This document shows positions 25,034 to 33,254 of a DNA stretch of 41,428 nucleotides, one piece after another (the stretch's first letter is position 1; each line of letters begins with the position of its first letter). Position numbers and translations under genes: made by a program. This DNA comes from Bacteroidota bacterium. Its GTDB lineage: Bacteria; Bacteroidota; Bacteroidia; Flavobacteriales_E; Vicingaceae. Location: contig JACPDX010000036.1 in assembly GCA_016183805.1 (NCBI GenBank), positions 3,549-44,976 on the forward strand. The letters are read 5' to 3'. The notes beneath the pieces are model-generated. The model made no database searches and was not told the DNA's origin. It saw nothing but the letters and a program-made list of their open reading frames with translations.

Positions 25034-27487
25034 ATGTGGTTTAACTTATCAAAAATTATTCTAAAAAACAGGTTAGTAATACTAATCGGAATTGGAGTAA
25101 TTACCATAATGATGTCATTTTTGGCTCTGAGTACCCGTATGAGCTATAAAATGGCACAAATGTTACCCAAAACTGACTCCACTTATATTGATTACCAAAA
25201 TTTCATTTCTACTTTTGGTGTTGATGGTAGTGTAATTGTTATTGGTATTAAAAACGAAAAACTTTTTGAATTATCGAATTTTAATGCCTGGTACGATTTA
25301 ACTCACGATTTAAAAAACATAAAAGTTCCATTTAAAAAAAATGGAAAGAAAACGGTTGTTAATTGTATTACAGAAGCACTTTCAATAGCAAATGCTTACA
25401 CACTTACACGAAATGATACAAAAAAACAATTCGATCTTGAACAATTAGTTACCAAACGACCTACTACACAGCAAGAAGTAGATTCACTAAAAACTGTGCT
25501 TTATAGTTACCCTTTTTATGATGGTTTTTTATATGCTGACTCGTCACATGCCACTTTAATTGCCGTAACTTTAAACAGAGAGGTTTTAGATTCAAAATAT
25601 AGAACCGGGATATTTAAAGCTTTAGACAAACTGTTGGTAGAGTTTGAAACCTCCACAAAAATTAAAGTTCATAAATCCGGATTGCCTTACATTAGAGCTA
25701 ATTCATCGACAAAAGTTGCTGATGAAATAAAAATATTTTTATTACTTTCCATCTTAATAACAGCACTTATACTTTATCTATTTTTCCGATCCTTCAAAGC
25801 AACATTATATTCTTTATTAGTGGTATGTATTGGTGTTATTTGGTCTTTAGGAATTTTAGTTCTTTTTGGTTATGAAATAACTATTCTTACCGGTTTAATT
25901 CCCCCATTAATTATTGTTATTGGCATCCCAAACTGTATTTTTCTTTTAAATAACTACCATACAGAGTTTAAAAATCATGGCAATAAAATAAAATCACTTA
26001 GTAGGGTTATTCAAAAAACAGGTAATGCGATATTCTTAACCAACACTACCACTGCGGTTGGATTTGCAACGTTTATTTTTACCAAGAGTGCTATTTTAGT
26101 AGAATTTGGCATCGTTGCGGCAATTGATGTTTTGGTCGTTTTTTTCCTCTCTATTTTGTTGATTCCAATCATTTTTAGCTTCTTAAATGAACCAAAAATT
26201 AAACATACCAAACACCTTGAAAACAAACTAATGGAAAAAGTTGTTGAAATATTGGTTAAATTGGTTAGCTTTCATCGAAAAAAAATATACATTTCGACCA
26301 TTGTTATTGTTGGTTTTGGATTTTACGGCATTTCCCTTATTACTACTACAGGGAATATTGTTGACGACTTACCAACACACGACCCTATAGTTACCGATCT
26401 TAAGTTTTTTGAAATGAATTTTAAAGGAGTAATGCCTTTTGAAGTAGTTATCGATACAAAAAAGAAAAATGGTGTGTTTGCCGATAATGCTAAAACCCTT
26501 TACAAAATCAAAAAGCTTCAAAAAACAATAGCTGAATACCCTCAGTTTTCTAAGCCATTATCAATAGTAGAAGCTATCCAGTTCTCATATCAAGCTTATA
26601 AAAAAGGAAAACCTAAATTTTATATTTTACCACCCGCTACTGAGCTGAACAAGCTTAAGGAATATATCACAAAGGACTCAACTCGTAAAGATTTCTCTTC
26701 ATTTATTGATAAAAACAATCAAATAACAAGAGTAAGTTTTCAAATGGCTGATATTGGCACTAAAGAAATGGACACTCTTTTAACTGAAATTTATCCTAAA
26801 ATTGATTCTATTTTTGACCCAAAAGAGTATAAAGTAACTGTAACCGGAACAAGTGTTGCTTTCTTGAAGGGAACCAATTATTTAGTAGAAAATTTAATAA
26901 CCAGTTTGGCGTTAGCAATTCTACTGATTGCTACCATAATGTCAACATTATTCTCGTCTTTACGAATGGTTTTAATTTCATTAATTCCAAACATAATTCC
27001 GCTAATAACTACAGCTGCTTTAATGGGTTATATTGGTATCCCTATAAAACCATCCACCATTTTAATTTTTAGTATTGCTTTTGGAATATGTGTTGACGAT
27101 ACTATCCATTTTTTAGCAAAATACCGTGAGGAGCTCAAAAAACAAAAAGTAGGTATAAAAAAACCTGTTTTACTGGCACTTCGTGAAACAGGAAAAAGTA
27201 TGATTTACACCTCAACGGTTTTAGTTTTTGGATTTGGAGTATTCACTGCATCGAGCTTTGGTGGAACTATTGCCTTAGGATTTTTAGTTTCGTTTACCTT
27301 ATTAATGGCTATTCTAACAGATTTATTACTTTTACCGTCATTACTTTTATCGTTGGATAAAGCATTAACAACCAAAGCATTTAAAAAAGAACCTTTGTTT
27401 GATGTTTTTGATGAAGAAGAAGATATTGAATTTGACGATTTAGAAGTAAAACCAATTGTACATCAAACAAAAGACCTAAACGATTAA
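25034..27487 (+). CDS. MMPL-type RND superfamily exporter
   Basis: This 817-aa membrane protein has the two-fold RND layout: TM1 (about 12-32), a periplasmic domain (33-235), TM2-TM6 (about 236-385), TM7 (about 418-438), a second periplasmic domain and TM8-TM12 (about 625-780). The TM10 region has the proton-relay motif FGICVDDTIHFLAKYREE. The matching site in TM4 reads IVIGIPNCIFLLNNYH and lacks the Asp pair, so only the second half looks competent for proton coupling. The acidic C-terminal tail (DVFDEEEDIEFDD) is cytoplasmic. Its size and the lack of AcrB-type docking domains fit MMPL/hopanoid-exporter-like proteins that export lipids or other hydrophobic molecules. The stop is 3 bases before rmlA, so they are co-transcribed. 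Confidence 0.88.
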   Translation: MWFNLSKIILKNRLVILIGIGVITIMMSFLALSTRMSYKMAQMLPKTDSTYIDYQNFISTFGVDGSVIVIGIKNEKLFELSNFNAWYDLTHDLKNIKVPFKKNGKKTVVNCITEALSIANAYTLTRNDTKKQFDLEQLVTKRPTTQQEVDSLKTVLYSYPFYDGFLYADSSHATLIAVTLNREVLDSKYRTGIFKALDKLLVEFETSTKIKVHKSGLPYIRANSSTKVADEIKIFLLLSILITALILYLFFRSFKATLYSLLVVCIGVIWSLGILVLFGYEITILTGLIPPLIIVIGIPNCIFLLNNYHTEFKNHGNKIKSLSRVIQKTGNAIFLTNTTTAVGFATFIFTKSAILVEFGIVAAIDVLVVFFLSILLIPIIFSFLNEPKIKHTKHLENKLMEKVVEILVKLVSFHRKKIYISTIVIVGFGFYGISLITTTGNIVDDLPTHDPIVTDLKFFEMNFKGVMPFEVVIDTKKKNGVFADNAKTLYKIKKLQKTIAEYPQFSKPLSIVEAIQFSYQAYKKGKPKFYILPPATELNKLKEYITKDSTRKDFSSFIDKNNQITRVSFQMADIGTKEMDTLLTEIYPKIDSIFDPKEYKVTVTGTSVAFLKGTNYLVENLITSLALAILLIATIMSTLFSSLRMVLISLIPNIIPLITTAALMGYIGIPIKPSTILIFSIAFGICVDDTIHFLAKYREELKKQKVGIKKPVLLALRETGKSMIYTSTVLVFGFGVFTASSFGGTIALGFLVSFTLLMAILTDLLLLPSLLLSLDKALTTKAFKKEPLFDVFDEEEDIEFDDLEVKPIVHQTKDLND

Positions 27488-27490
27488 AAA

Positions 27491-28357
27491 ATGAAAGGAA
27501 TTGTTTTAGCCGGAGGATCGGGAACGAGACTCCATCCTTTAACCCTAGCAGTAAGTAAGCAATTGATGCCTATTTATGATAAGCCTATGATTTATTATCC
27601 ACTTTCTGTATTAATTAGTGCAGGAATTAACGAGATTTTAATCATTACAACACCTCATGATAACAACAGTTTTAAGACTTTGTTAGGAGACGGAACACAA
27701 TTTGGATGCAGGTTTACGTACGCTATTCAGGAAATACCAAATGGTTTAGCTCAAGCATTTGTTATCGGCGAAAAATTTATTGGTAATGATAAAGTTGCTC
27801 TTATTTTAGGCGATAATATTTTTTATGGAACAGGATTAGAAGAATTATTGGCTCAAAAAACAAATACCGACGGAGGTGTTGTTTTTGCTTACCACGTTTC
27901 TGACCCCGAACGTTATGGTGTGGTGGAATTTGATAAAAATCTCAAAGCCATTTCAATTGAGGAAAAACCAACTCATCCAAAATCAAATTATGCCGTTCCT
28001 GGTTTGTATTTTTACAACAACGATGTAGTTAAAATTGCCAAAGAACTAAAACCCAGTAAAAGAGGTGAATATGAAATTACCGACGTAAATAAAATCTATT
28101 TAGAACAGGGGAAATTAGAAGTTGGTATTTTAGACAGAGGAACAGCTTGGTTAGATACTGGAACCCATGCTTCGTTAATGCAAGCAGGGCAATATGTTCA
28201 GGTCATTGAAGAACGGCAAGGATTAAAAATTGGTTGTATCGAAGAAGTTGCTTACCGAAAAGGATTTATATCAAAAGAACAATTGCAAAAATTAGCCGAA
28301 CCATTAATTAAAAGCGGTTATGGCATCTATTTAATGGATATTGTTAATGAAAAGTAA
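27491..28357 (+). CDS. rmlA: Glucose-1-phosphate thymidylyltransferase
   Basis: This 288-aa enzyme makes dTDP-glucose from dTTP and glucose-1-phosphate, the first step of dTDP-rhamnose and other dTDP-sugar pathways. Motifs are the N-terminal nucleotide-binding [34 protein letters not shown], the metal-site [25 protein letters not shown] and the C-terminal [10 protein letters not shown]. The length is normal for RmlA/RfbA. It lies 3 bases after the exporter and 35 bases before the broken epimerase. The remaining dTDP-rhamnose genes (rmlB, C, D) are not in the window, so the epimerase was probably for a different or linked sugar pathway. Confidence 0.96.
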   Translation: MKGIVLAGGSGTRLHPLTLAVSKQLMPIYDKPMIYYPLSVLISAGINEILIITTPHDNNSFKTLLGDGTQFGCRFTYAIQEIPNGLAQAFVIGEKFIGNDKVALILGDNIFYGTGLEELLAQKTNTDGGVVFAYHVSDPERYGVVEFDKNLKAISIEEKPTHPKSNYAVPGLYFYNNDVVKIAKELKPSKRGEYEITDVNKIYLEQGKLEVGILDRGTAWLDTGTHASLMQAGQYVQVIEERQGLKIGCIEEVAYRKGFISKEQLQKLAEPLIKSGYGIYLMDIVNEK

Positions 28358-28392
28358 TTCCATCTGGAAAAATTAAAAATAAAAAATAACAG

Positions 28393-29261
28393 ATGAAAAC
28401 TAAAACAAAAATACTTGTTACTGGTGGTGCTGGTTTTGTTGGCAGCTCTCTTGTTGATGGGCTGATAACTTAAAATTTATTCAATGCGATGTAAATAATG
28501 TTTCTGAAATTACTAGTGTTTTTCATACGTTTTCGTTTGATTATGTTTTTCATTATGCTGCTTTGGTTGGTGTAAAAAGAACCTTAGATAATCCTATAAA
28601 AGTATTGAACGATATTACCGGAATTAAAAATATTCTTGAATTATCAAAAAATACAGGAGTAAAAAGAGTGTTGTATTCCTCTTCTTCAGAAGTTTATGGA
28701 GAACCTGTAGAATATCCTCAACACGAAGAAACCACTCCGTTAAATTCAAGATTGCCTTATGCCATTGTAAAAAATGTGGGTGAAGCCTTTTTAAAATCGT
28801 ACAAACAAGAATTTGGTTTAGATTACACCATTTTTAGATTTTTTAATACATTCGGATCTAAGCAAAGTAAAGATTTTGTTATCTCTAAATTTATTAATGC
28901 CGCTTTAAACAATAAAGAAATTACCATTTACGGAGAAGGAAACCAAACCAGAACATTTTGTTTTGTAAAAAACAACGTTGAAGCCTGTATTACTGCTGCT
29001 TTTTCTGATAACTATGCCAATAAAACATTGAACATCGGAAACAACATCGAAACGTCCATTTTAGAATTGGCAAATACCATTATTAAGCTTACCAATTCCA
29101 AATCAAAACTTAAATTTTTACCGCCATTAGCCGAAGGCGATATGACACGAAGACACCCCGACATTACCAACATGAAAAAATTGCTGAACAATAAACCACT
29201 TATTAGTTTAGAGGACGGAATTAAAATAATATTAAAAGACCCTTCATTTATTTTATCGTAA
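28393..29261 (+). pseudogene. NAD-dependent epimerase/dehydratase, disrupted by internal deletion and frameshift
   Basis: The 5' part (ATG 28393) encodes the NAD-binding Rossmann start LVTGGAGFVGSSLVDGLIT, then stops at 28471. The second frame, readable from 28464, continues DNLKFIQCDVNN and then HYAALVGVKRTLDNP, SSSSEVYGEP, the active-site Y-x3-K (YAIVK) and a normal extended-SDR C-terminus to 29261. About 25-30 residues expected between SLVD and DNLKF (helix A, strand 2 and the acidic NAD-ribose ligand) are missing at 28460-28464. The product would be a UDP- or dTDP-sugar epimerase, decarboxylase or dehydratase; HYAALVGVKRT fits that group. The first ATG-like start of the 3' part is only an internal TTG, so the gene is likely dead unless the sequence is misassembled. 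Confidence 0.85.
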
Positions 29262-30236
29262 ATGCAAAAAATACAGCAATACATTACTTTAATTAATCAA
29301 GAGTTAGCTGATATTAAGTACCAAAAAGAACCTAAAGAGCTTTATTTACCGATAAAATATTCGTTAGAACTTGGGGGAAAAAGACTAAGACCTGCTTTAC
29401 TTTTATTAGCTAACGATTTGTTTGGCGGAAAACCAGAGCATGCACTAAATGCAGCTCTAGCTATCGAAATTTTTCACAATTTTACGCTGGTTCACGATGA
29501 TATAATGGACAACGCCCCTTTACGAAGAAACCACCCAACCGTTTATAAAAAATGGAACTCCAACGTTGCCATACTTTCTGGTGATGTCATGTGTATTCAT
29601 GCCATACGTTATTTGGCGAAATCTAATCCAAGTTATTTAGTCGAAATTCTTGACATTTTTAATACCACCGCTATTGAAGTTTGCGAAGGGCAGCAATTGG
29701 ATATGAATTTTGAAAAGCTAGATACAGTTACTATTGATGAGTACCTTAACATGATTGAATTGAAGACTGCCGTTTTATTGGCTGCAAGTCTAAAAATTGG
29801 GGCAGTACTTGCTCATGCAAAACCCGAAGATGCCAATCATGTTTACGAATTTGGTAAAAACTTAGGTATTGCTTTTCAGTTGATGGACGATATTTTAGAT
29901 TTATATGGTGATCCTAAAAAATTTGGAAAACAAATAGGTGGAGATGTTTTGGCGAATAAAAAAACTTACCTGTTGTTAAAAGCAAAAGAATTAGCCAATG
30001 GAGAGTTAAAAAAAGAGCTTGATTTTTGTCTAAACTCTTCAGTTTTAGATAAAGAAAGCAAAGTAAAACGAATAACCAAAATATTTGATTCGCTTAAAAT
30101 TAAACAAAAAGCTGAAGCCGAAATGAACCTTTTTTACAACACCGCTTTAGCTCATTTGGATTCGATTAGTGTTGCTCAAGAAAAAAAGCAGGTGTTTGAA
30201 GATTTTGCAAAGGCTTTGATGAATCGTGAAAGTTAA
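29262..30236 (+). CDS. Polyprenyl diphosphate synthase (trans-isoprenyl diphosphate synthase)
   Basis: This 324-aa cytoplasmic enzyme condenses IPP with allylic diphosphates. Motifs are GGKRLRP (38-44), the first aspartate-rich motif LVHDDIMD (D79-D80-x2-D83) followed by LRRNHPTVYKKW, GQQLDMNFE, and the second aspartate-rich motif FQLMDDILDLYGDP. A Phe lies five residues before the first Asp, a position where aromatic residues shorten the product chain in some family members. A farnesyl- to geranylgeranyl-length product is therefore possible, but octaprenyl/heptaprenyl types are equally common in this phylum. The start codon follows directly on the epimerase stop with no spacer. Confidence 0.93.
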   Translation: MQKIQQYITLINQELADIKYQKEPKELYLPIKYSLELGGKRLRPALLLLANDLFGGKPEHALNAALAIEIFHNFTLVHDDIMDNAPLRRNHPTVYKKWNSNVAILSGDVMCIHAIRYLAKSNPSYLVEILDIFNTTAIEVCEGQQLDMNFEKLDTVTIDEYLNMIELKTAVLLAASLKIGAVLAHAKPEDANHVYEFGKNLGIAFQLMDDILDLYGDPKKFGKQIGGDVLANKKTYLLLKAKELANGELKKELDFCLNSSVLDKESKVKRITKIFDSLKIKQKAEAEMNLFYNTALAHLDSISVAQEKKQVFEDFAKALMNRES

Positions 30237-30296
30237 TGGGTGTTGAGTAATGGGAACTTATAACTAATAACTGTAAACTGATAACTATAAACTAAA
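30237..30296. repeat. Intergenic spacer rich in AACTAATAACTG-like imperfect repeats
   Basis: This stretch holds imperfect tandem words such as AACTAATAACTGTAAACTG and GATAACTATAAACT. Similar words occur at 32411-32430 and, on the opposite strand, at 15721-15737. No gene or clear promoter is seen in it. Confidence 0.5.
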
Positions 30297-30656
30297 ATGA
30301 AACCCATCCCAACATTTAGCGAATTAGCCCCTTACTACAACCGGCAAGATTTAATTGAAAAAGTAGTTGCCCAATTGATTAAGGATTTTAACTGGTTTAA
30401 CCTTACCGTAACTTTTACAGGAAAAGAAATTACCCCTTACCAAGAATTGTTTAACCAAATTTTACCTTTGGTTGATGAAATGCTAAACGACGATTACAAT
30501 AAACTTCAAGCCCTACTCTATCGCATTGATATTGACTCTGATTTTTTAAATCGAAAACTAAAAGAAAACCCACACGTTGATACCGACGAAGCTATTACCG
30601 ACCTCATTATTAAACGGGAATTACAAAAAGTAATTATTCGGGAAATGTATAAGTAA
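30297..30656 (+). CDS. Conserved hypothetical protein, 119 aa
   Basis: A soluble, acidic, mostly helical small protein with no signal peptide or membrane segment. It begins MKPIPTFSELAPYYNRQDLIE, then has ITPYQELFNQILPLVDEML and ends RELQKVIIREMYK. I do not recognise a named family. The good start codon, Bacteroidota-like codon use and close fit between the prenyl synthase and the convergent bshA support a real gene. It may be co-transcribed with the prenyl synthase 60 bases upstream. Function unknown. Confidence 0.7.
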   Translation: MKPIPTFSELAPYYNRQDLIEKVVAQLIKDFNWFNLTVTFTGKEITPYQELFNQILPLVDEMLNDDYNKLQALLYRIDIDSDFLNRKLKENPHVDTDEAITDLIIKRELQKVIIREMYK

Positions 30657-30673
30657 TACAACAAAATTTTAAT

Positions 30674-31798
30674 TTACTTCATCAAACTCTCGTACAACGC
30701 TTCGTACATCGGCAAAATTTTATGAATATCGAATTTTTGTGCTTGTTGATAGGCACCTTTTTTAAATTTTGCTAAGGTATCTTCATTACTTAAAATAGAA
30801 AGTACATTTTTAGCCATATCATCTACATCTCCCACATTGCTTAAATAACCTGAAACACCGTGTATGTTTACTTCCGGCAAACCACCGGTATTGGTACTGA
30901 TAACAGGTACTTTTGCTGCCATAGCTTCTAATGCGGCCAAACCAAAACTTTCAGATTCTGATGGTAGGATAAATAAATCGGAAGCTGCTAAAATACGTTC
31001 GGTATCTCTAACTTTTCCTAAAAACTTAATGGAATCGCAAGCTTGAAGTTCTCTACACAATTCTTCCATTTTATGGCGTTCGGGCCCGTCGCCCACCAAA
31101 ATTAATGTGGCAGGAATTTGTTTGCGAACACTATCAAAAACCTTGATAACATCTTGTACTCGTTTCACTTCTCTAAAGTTGGAGATATGAATCATTACTT
31201 TTTCATTGTTTGGAGAAAATGATTTTCGTAAATCATCCACATTTCCAAGCATAGAATAATGTTCTAAACAAACAAAATTGGGAATTACCTGAATGTCGCG
31301 AGTTATTTTAAAATGTTTGTAAGTATCTTGTTTTAAACTTTCAGAAACGGAAGTTACTGCATTAGATTCGTTGATTGCAAAAGTAATGACAGGTTCAAAC
31401 GAGGCATCTTTACCCACCAAGGTAATATCGGTTCCGTGTAAAGTGGTTATAAAAGGGATGCGAATGCCTTCTTTTTCTAAAATGTGCTGAGCCATATATG
31501 CCGCAGATGCATGTGGAATAGCATAATGTACATGAAGTAAATCTAACTTTTCGAATTTTACCACATCAACCAATTTGCTGGTCAACACCAATTCATAAGG
31601 CTGGTAATCAAACAATGGGTAATCAGAAACCTTCACTTCATGGTAAAAAAGGTTATTGCAATACAAATCTAATTTTACGGGCTGTTGGTACGAAATAAAA
31701 TGAATTTTATGCCCCTTGTAAGCCAATGCTTTACCCAATTCTGTTGCAACAACACCGCTACCTCCAAACGTTGGGTAACAAACTATTCCTATGTTCAT
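30674..31798 (-). CDS. bshA: N-acetyl-alpha-D-glucosaminyl L-malate synthase (bacillithiol biosynthesis)
   Basis: This 374-aa GT4 enzyme transfers GlcNAc from UDP-GlcNAc to L-malate, the first step in bacillithiol synthesis. Features are the N-terminal CYPTFGGSGVVATELGKALA, DLLHVHYAIPHASAAYMAQ, TLHGTDITLVG, the donor-site SNFREVKRVQDVIKVF, and the C-terminal E-x7-E motif SESESFGLAALEAMA. These strongly match BshA, and the length is normal. It lies 7 bases downstream of a HEAT-like gene on the same strand, so the two probably share a promoter (-7 element at 32317-32324). Bacillithiol is the main low-molecular-weight thiol in many Bacteroidota. The Rrf2 regulator and SLC13 permease nearby may link to sulfur supply. 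Confidence 0.95.
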   Translation of the reverse strand: MNIGIVCYPTFGGSGVVATELGKALAYKGHKIHFISYQQPVKLDLYCNNLFYHEVKVSDYPLFDYQPYELVLTSKLVDVVKFEKLDLLHVHYAIPHASAAYMAQHILEKEGIRIPFITTLHGTDITLVGKDASFEPVITFAINESNAVTSVSESLKQDTYKHFKITRDIQVIPNFVCLEHYSMLGNVDDLRKSFSPNNEKVMIHISNFREVKRVQDVIKVFDSVRKQIPATLILVGDGPERHKMEELCRELQACDSIKFLGKVRDTERILAASDLFILPSESESFGLAALEAMAAKVPVISTNTGGLPEVNIHGVSGYLSNVGDVDDMAKNVLSILSNEDTLAKFKKGAYQQAQKFDIHKILPMYEALYESLMK

Positions 31799-31805
31799 AA
31801 TCTAT

Positions 31806-32312
31806 TTAATTTTTTAAAATTTTATTTGCCCTACATTTAAACCCTGCACTGGCATGTTCCATTTGATTTTCTAATGATAATTTTAACTCGTTTTTAATTT
31901 CGGGATATTTTTTCGAAAGATTAGAAATAACAGTCATAGCAAATACTTTAACAGCAATAGAACTATTGTTATTGTTTAAAAACTCAAAACCTTTTGTTAA
32001 AACAAAACCTTCTTGTTTTTCGGGAATATCGACAAATTGCAGTGTCCTGAAAATATTACGAATCAATGCTTGACTATGCTCTTTATCTTCCAATTTTTGA
32101 ATAACAACAGGTAAATATTTATATAACAATTCAGGCTTTTTTTCACCAATGTATGATATTATCCATCCTGCATAATTACATACACGAACATTATTGTATT
32201 GAAATACTTTAAACAACTCATCCAGTTTATTAGGGTTGGAAATCAATTCGCGAACAACTTTTTGTGTGGTTGCTTTTGTGTAAGGCTGATTTAAAACCTG
32301 ATTCAAATCCAT
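31806..32312 (-). CDS. HEAT-like repeat protein, 168 aa
   Basis: This is an all-helical soluble protein with HEAT/ARM-like repeats, for example YNNVRVCNYAGWIISYIGEK, LIRNIFRTLQFVDIPE and SIAVKVFAMTVISNLSKKYP. It has no signal peptide and no catalytic motif. It is the first gene of a two-gene unit with bshA (7-base spacing), but nothing in the sequence gives it a role in thiol synthesis. The predicted -7 element lies only 4 bases upstream of the ATG, implying a leaderless mRNA, as seen for the TetR gene. It may serve as a protein-interaction scaffold. Confidence 0.75.
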   Translation of the reverse strand: MDLNQVLNQPYTKATTQKVVRELISNPNKLDELFKVFQYNNVRVCNYAGWIISYIGEKKPELLYKYLPVVIQKLEDKEHSQALIRNIFRTLQFVDIPEKQEGFVLTKGFEFLNNNNSSIAVKVFAMTVISNLSKKYPEIKNELKLSLENQMEHASAGFKCRANKILKN

Positions 32313-32316
32313 GTGC

Positions 32317-32324
32317 CAAAATTA
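32317..32324 (-). promoter_or_regulatory. -7 promoter element of the HEAT-like/bshA unit
   Basis: On the minus strand TAATTTTG matches TAnnTTTG, with 4 bases to the ATG at 32312; the spacing is identical to that of the TetR gene. Confidence 0.45.
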
Positions 32325-32344
32325 AGCCTAAAGTTTAAATTTAA

Positions 32345-32432
32345 AGGAGAAAGATGAAATGTGGAAGATGAAAAATTAAAAAAGGGAAAATTGAGAATTG
32401 GAGACTGGGAAACTGATAACTGTGAACTGATT
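32345..32432. repeat. Intergenic spacer with AACTGATAACTGTGAACTG-type words
   Basis: A purine-rich spacer ending in AACTGATAACTGTGAACTG (32411-32429), resembling the spacer at 30237-30296. No gene is seen. Confidence 0.45.
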
Positions 32433-32441
32433 TTTTTATCG

Positions 32442-32449
32442 TAAATTTG
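32442..32449 (+). promoter_or_regulatory. -7 promoter element of the small membrane protein gene
   Basis: TAAATTTG matches TAnnTTTG, 17 bases before the ATG at 32467. It likely also drives the Rrf2 gene downstream. Confidence 0.45.
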
Positions 32450-32466
32450 TTTCAAACAAATGTGTT

Positions 32467-32757
32467 ATGCAGCCACCAAAAATCCCATCGTTTTTTAAAA
32501 GCAAAAAACCCAATCGGTTTTATTACGAACCACGTTATTACAACGAACGTAAAGAAAAAATGGAGGAACGTTACAACAGGGTTTCAAGAGAATTGAACCC
32601 GGAAAACAGCCAAAGAACCGACACCGATGTTTTTCGTTCATCATTAAGAGAACAATGGGGAGCCTCGAACCAAAGAGGAAATTCGTCGGCAGTAAACAAA
32701 CGAGTGCTTTTTTACATTGTTTTATTGGTTGGTTTAGCCTATTATTTTTTAAGGTAG
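32467..32757 (+). CDS. Small single-pass membrane protein, 96 aa
   Basis: A basic, charged N-terminal two-thirds (FFKSKKPNRFYYEPRYYNER, then EERYNRVSRELNPENS) is followed by one C-terminal membrane segment (VLFYIVLLVGLAYYFLR). It is predicted to be a tail-anchored protein with its N-terminus in the cytoplasm. I recognise the pattern as a common Bacteroidota hypothetical but cannot assign a function. It is followed 1 base later by the Rrf2 gene, with which it is probably co-transcribed. Confidence 0.7.
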   Translation: MQPPKIPSFFKSKKPNRFYYEPRYYNERKEKMEERYNRVSRELNPENSQRTDTDVFRSSLREQWGASNQRGNSSAVNKRVLFYIVLLVGLAYYFLR

Positions 32758-32758
32758 C

Positions 32759-33184
32759 ATGATATCAAAAAAAACAAAATATGCTATCAACGCATTGGTA
32801 TATTTAGCCAAAAAACCTTTGCAACAACCCATCTTAATTAGTGAAATTTCCGAACAAGAAAAAATTCCACAAAAATTTTTAGAAGCCATTTTATTAGACT
32901 TAAAAAAAGCAGGAATCTTAGCCAGTAAAAAAGGTAAAGGCGGAGGCTATTTTCTATTAAAATCGCCAAATGATGTAAATATGGCAGATGTAATGCGTTT
33001 GTTCGACGGACCAATTGCTTTGCTTCCTTGTGTAACCCACAAATATTATCAAAAATGCGAAGAATGTAAAGATGAAGAATCTTGTGGTATTCGTTCGGTG
33101 TTTTTAGAAGTTCGAAATCAAACGGTTGATTTACTAAAAAAAGCAACTTTAACCGAAATAATGAAAAGAGAAAAATCAGTTTAA
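32759..33184 (+). CDS. Rrf2-family transcriptional regulator with a cysteine cluster
   Basis: This 141-aa regulator has an N-terminal winged helix-turn-helix (KTKYAINALVYLAKKP, ISEISEQEKIPQKFLEAILL, then GGGYFLLKSP) as in IscR, NsrR and CymR. Four cysteines (C91, C100, C103, C109) lie in the region that binds an Fe-S cluster in IscR-type members; CymR-type members lack such a set. It therefore probably senses redox or iron-sulfur status. A 21-bp inverted repeat (33204-33224) just downstream, in the SLC13 promoter, is a good candidate for its operator. The target could be sulfate or another anion uptake; the link is inferred. Confidence 0.9.
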   Translation: MISKKTKYAINALVYLAKKPLQQPILISEISEQEKIPQKFLEAILLDLKKAGILASKKGKGGGYFLLKSPNDVNMADVMRLFDGPIALLPCVTHKYYQKCEECKDEESCGIRSVFLEVRNQTVDLLKKATLTEIMKREKSV

Positions 33185-33203
33185 TAATTTTTTTATTTTT
33201 ATT

Positions 33204-33224
33204 AGTCTATTAATTCAATAGACT
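33204..33224. promoter_or_regulatory. 21-bp inverted repeat, likely Rrf2 operator for the SLC13 gene
   Basis: AGTCTATT (33204-33211) and AATAGACT (33217-33224) are perfect arms with a 5-bp spacer. The site covers the expected -33 region of the SLC13 promoter (-7 at 33228-33235), so binding would block transcription. It lies directly downstream of the Rrf2 gene. Confidence 0.65.
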
Positions 33225-33227
33225 TTG

Positions 33228-33235
33228 TATATTTG
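33228..33235 (+). promoter_or_regulatory. -7 promoter element of the SLC13 permease gene
   Basis: TATATTTG matches TAnnTTTG, with 19 bases to the ATG at 33255 and the Rrf2-type inverted repeat just upstream. Confidence 0.6.
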
Positions 33236-33254
33236 TGCTAAATTAGTTTAGTTT

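Noticed and set aside
33204-33224. Inverted repeat as a terminator of the Rrf2 gene
   Set aside because: The arms are short and AT-rich, no T-run follows, and it sits over a promoter -33 region; an operator fits better.
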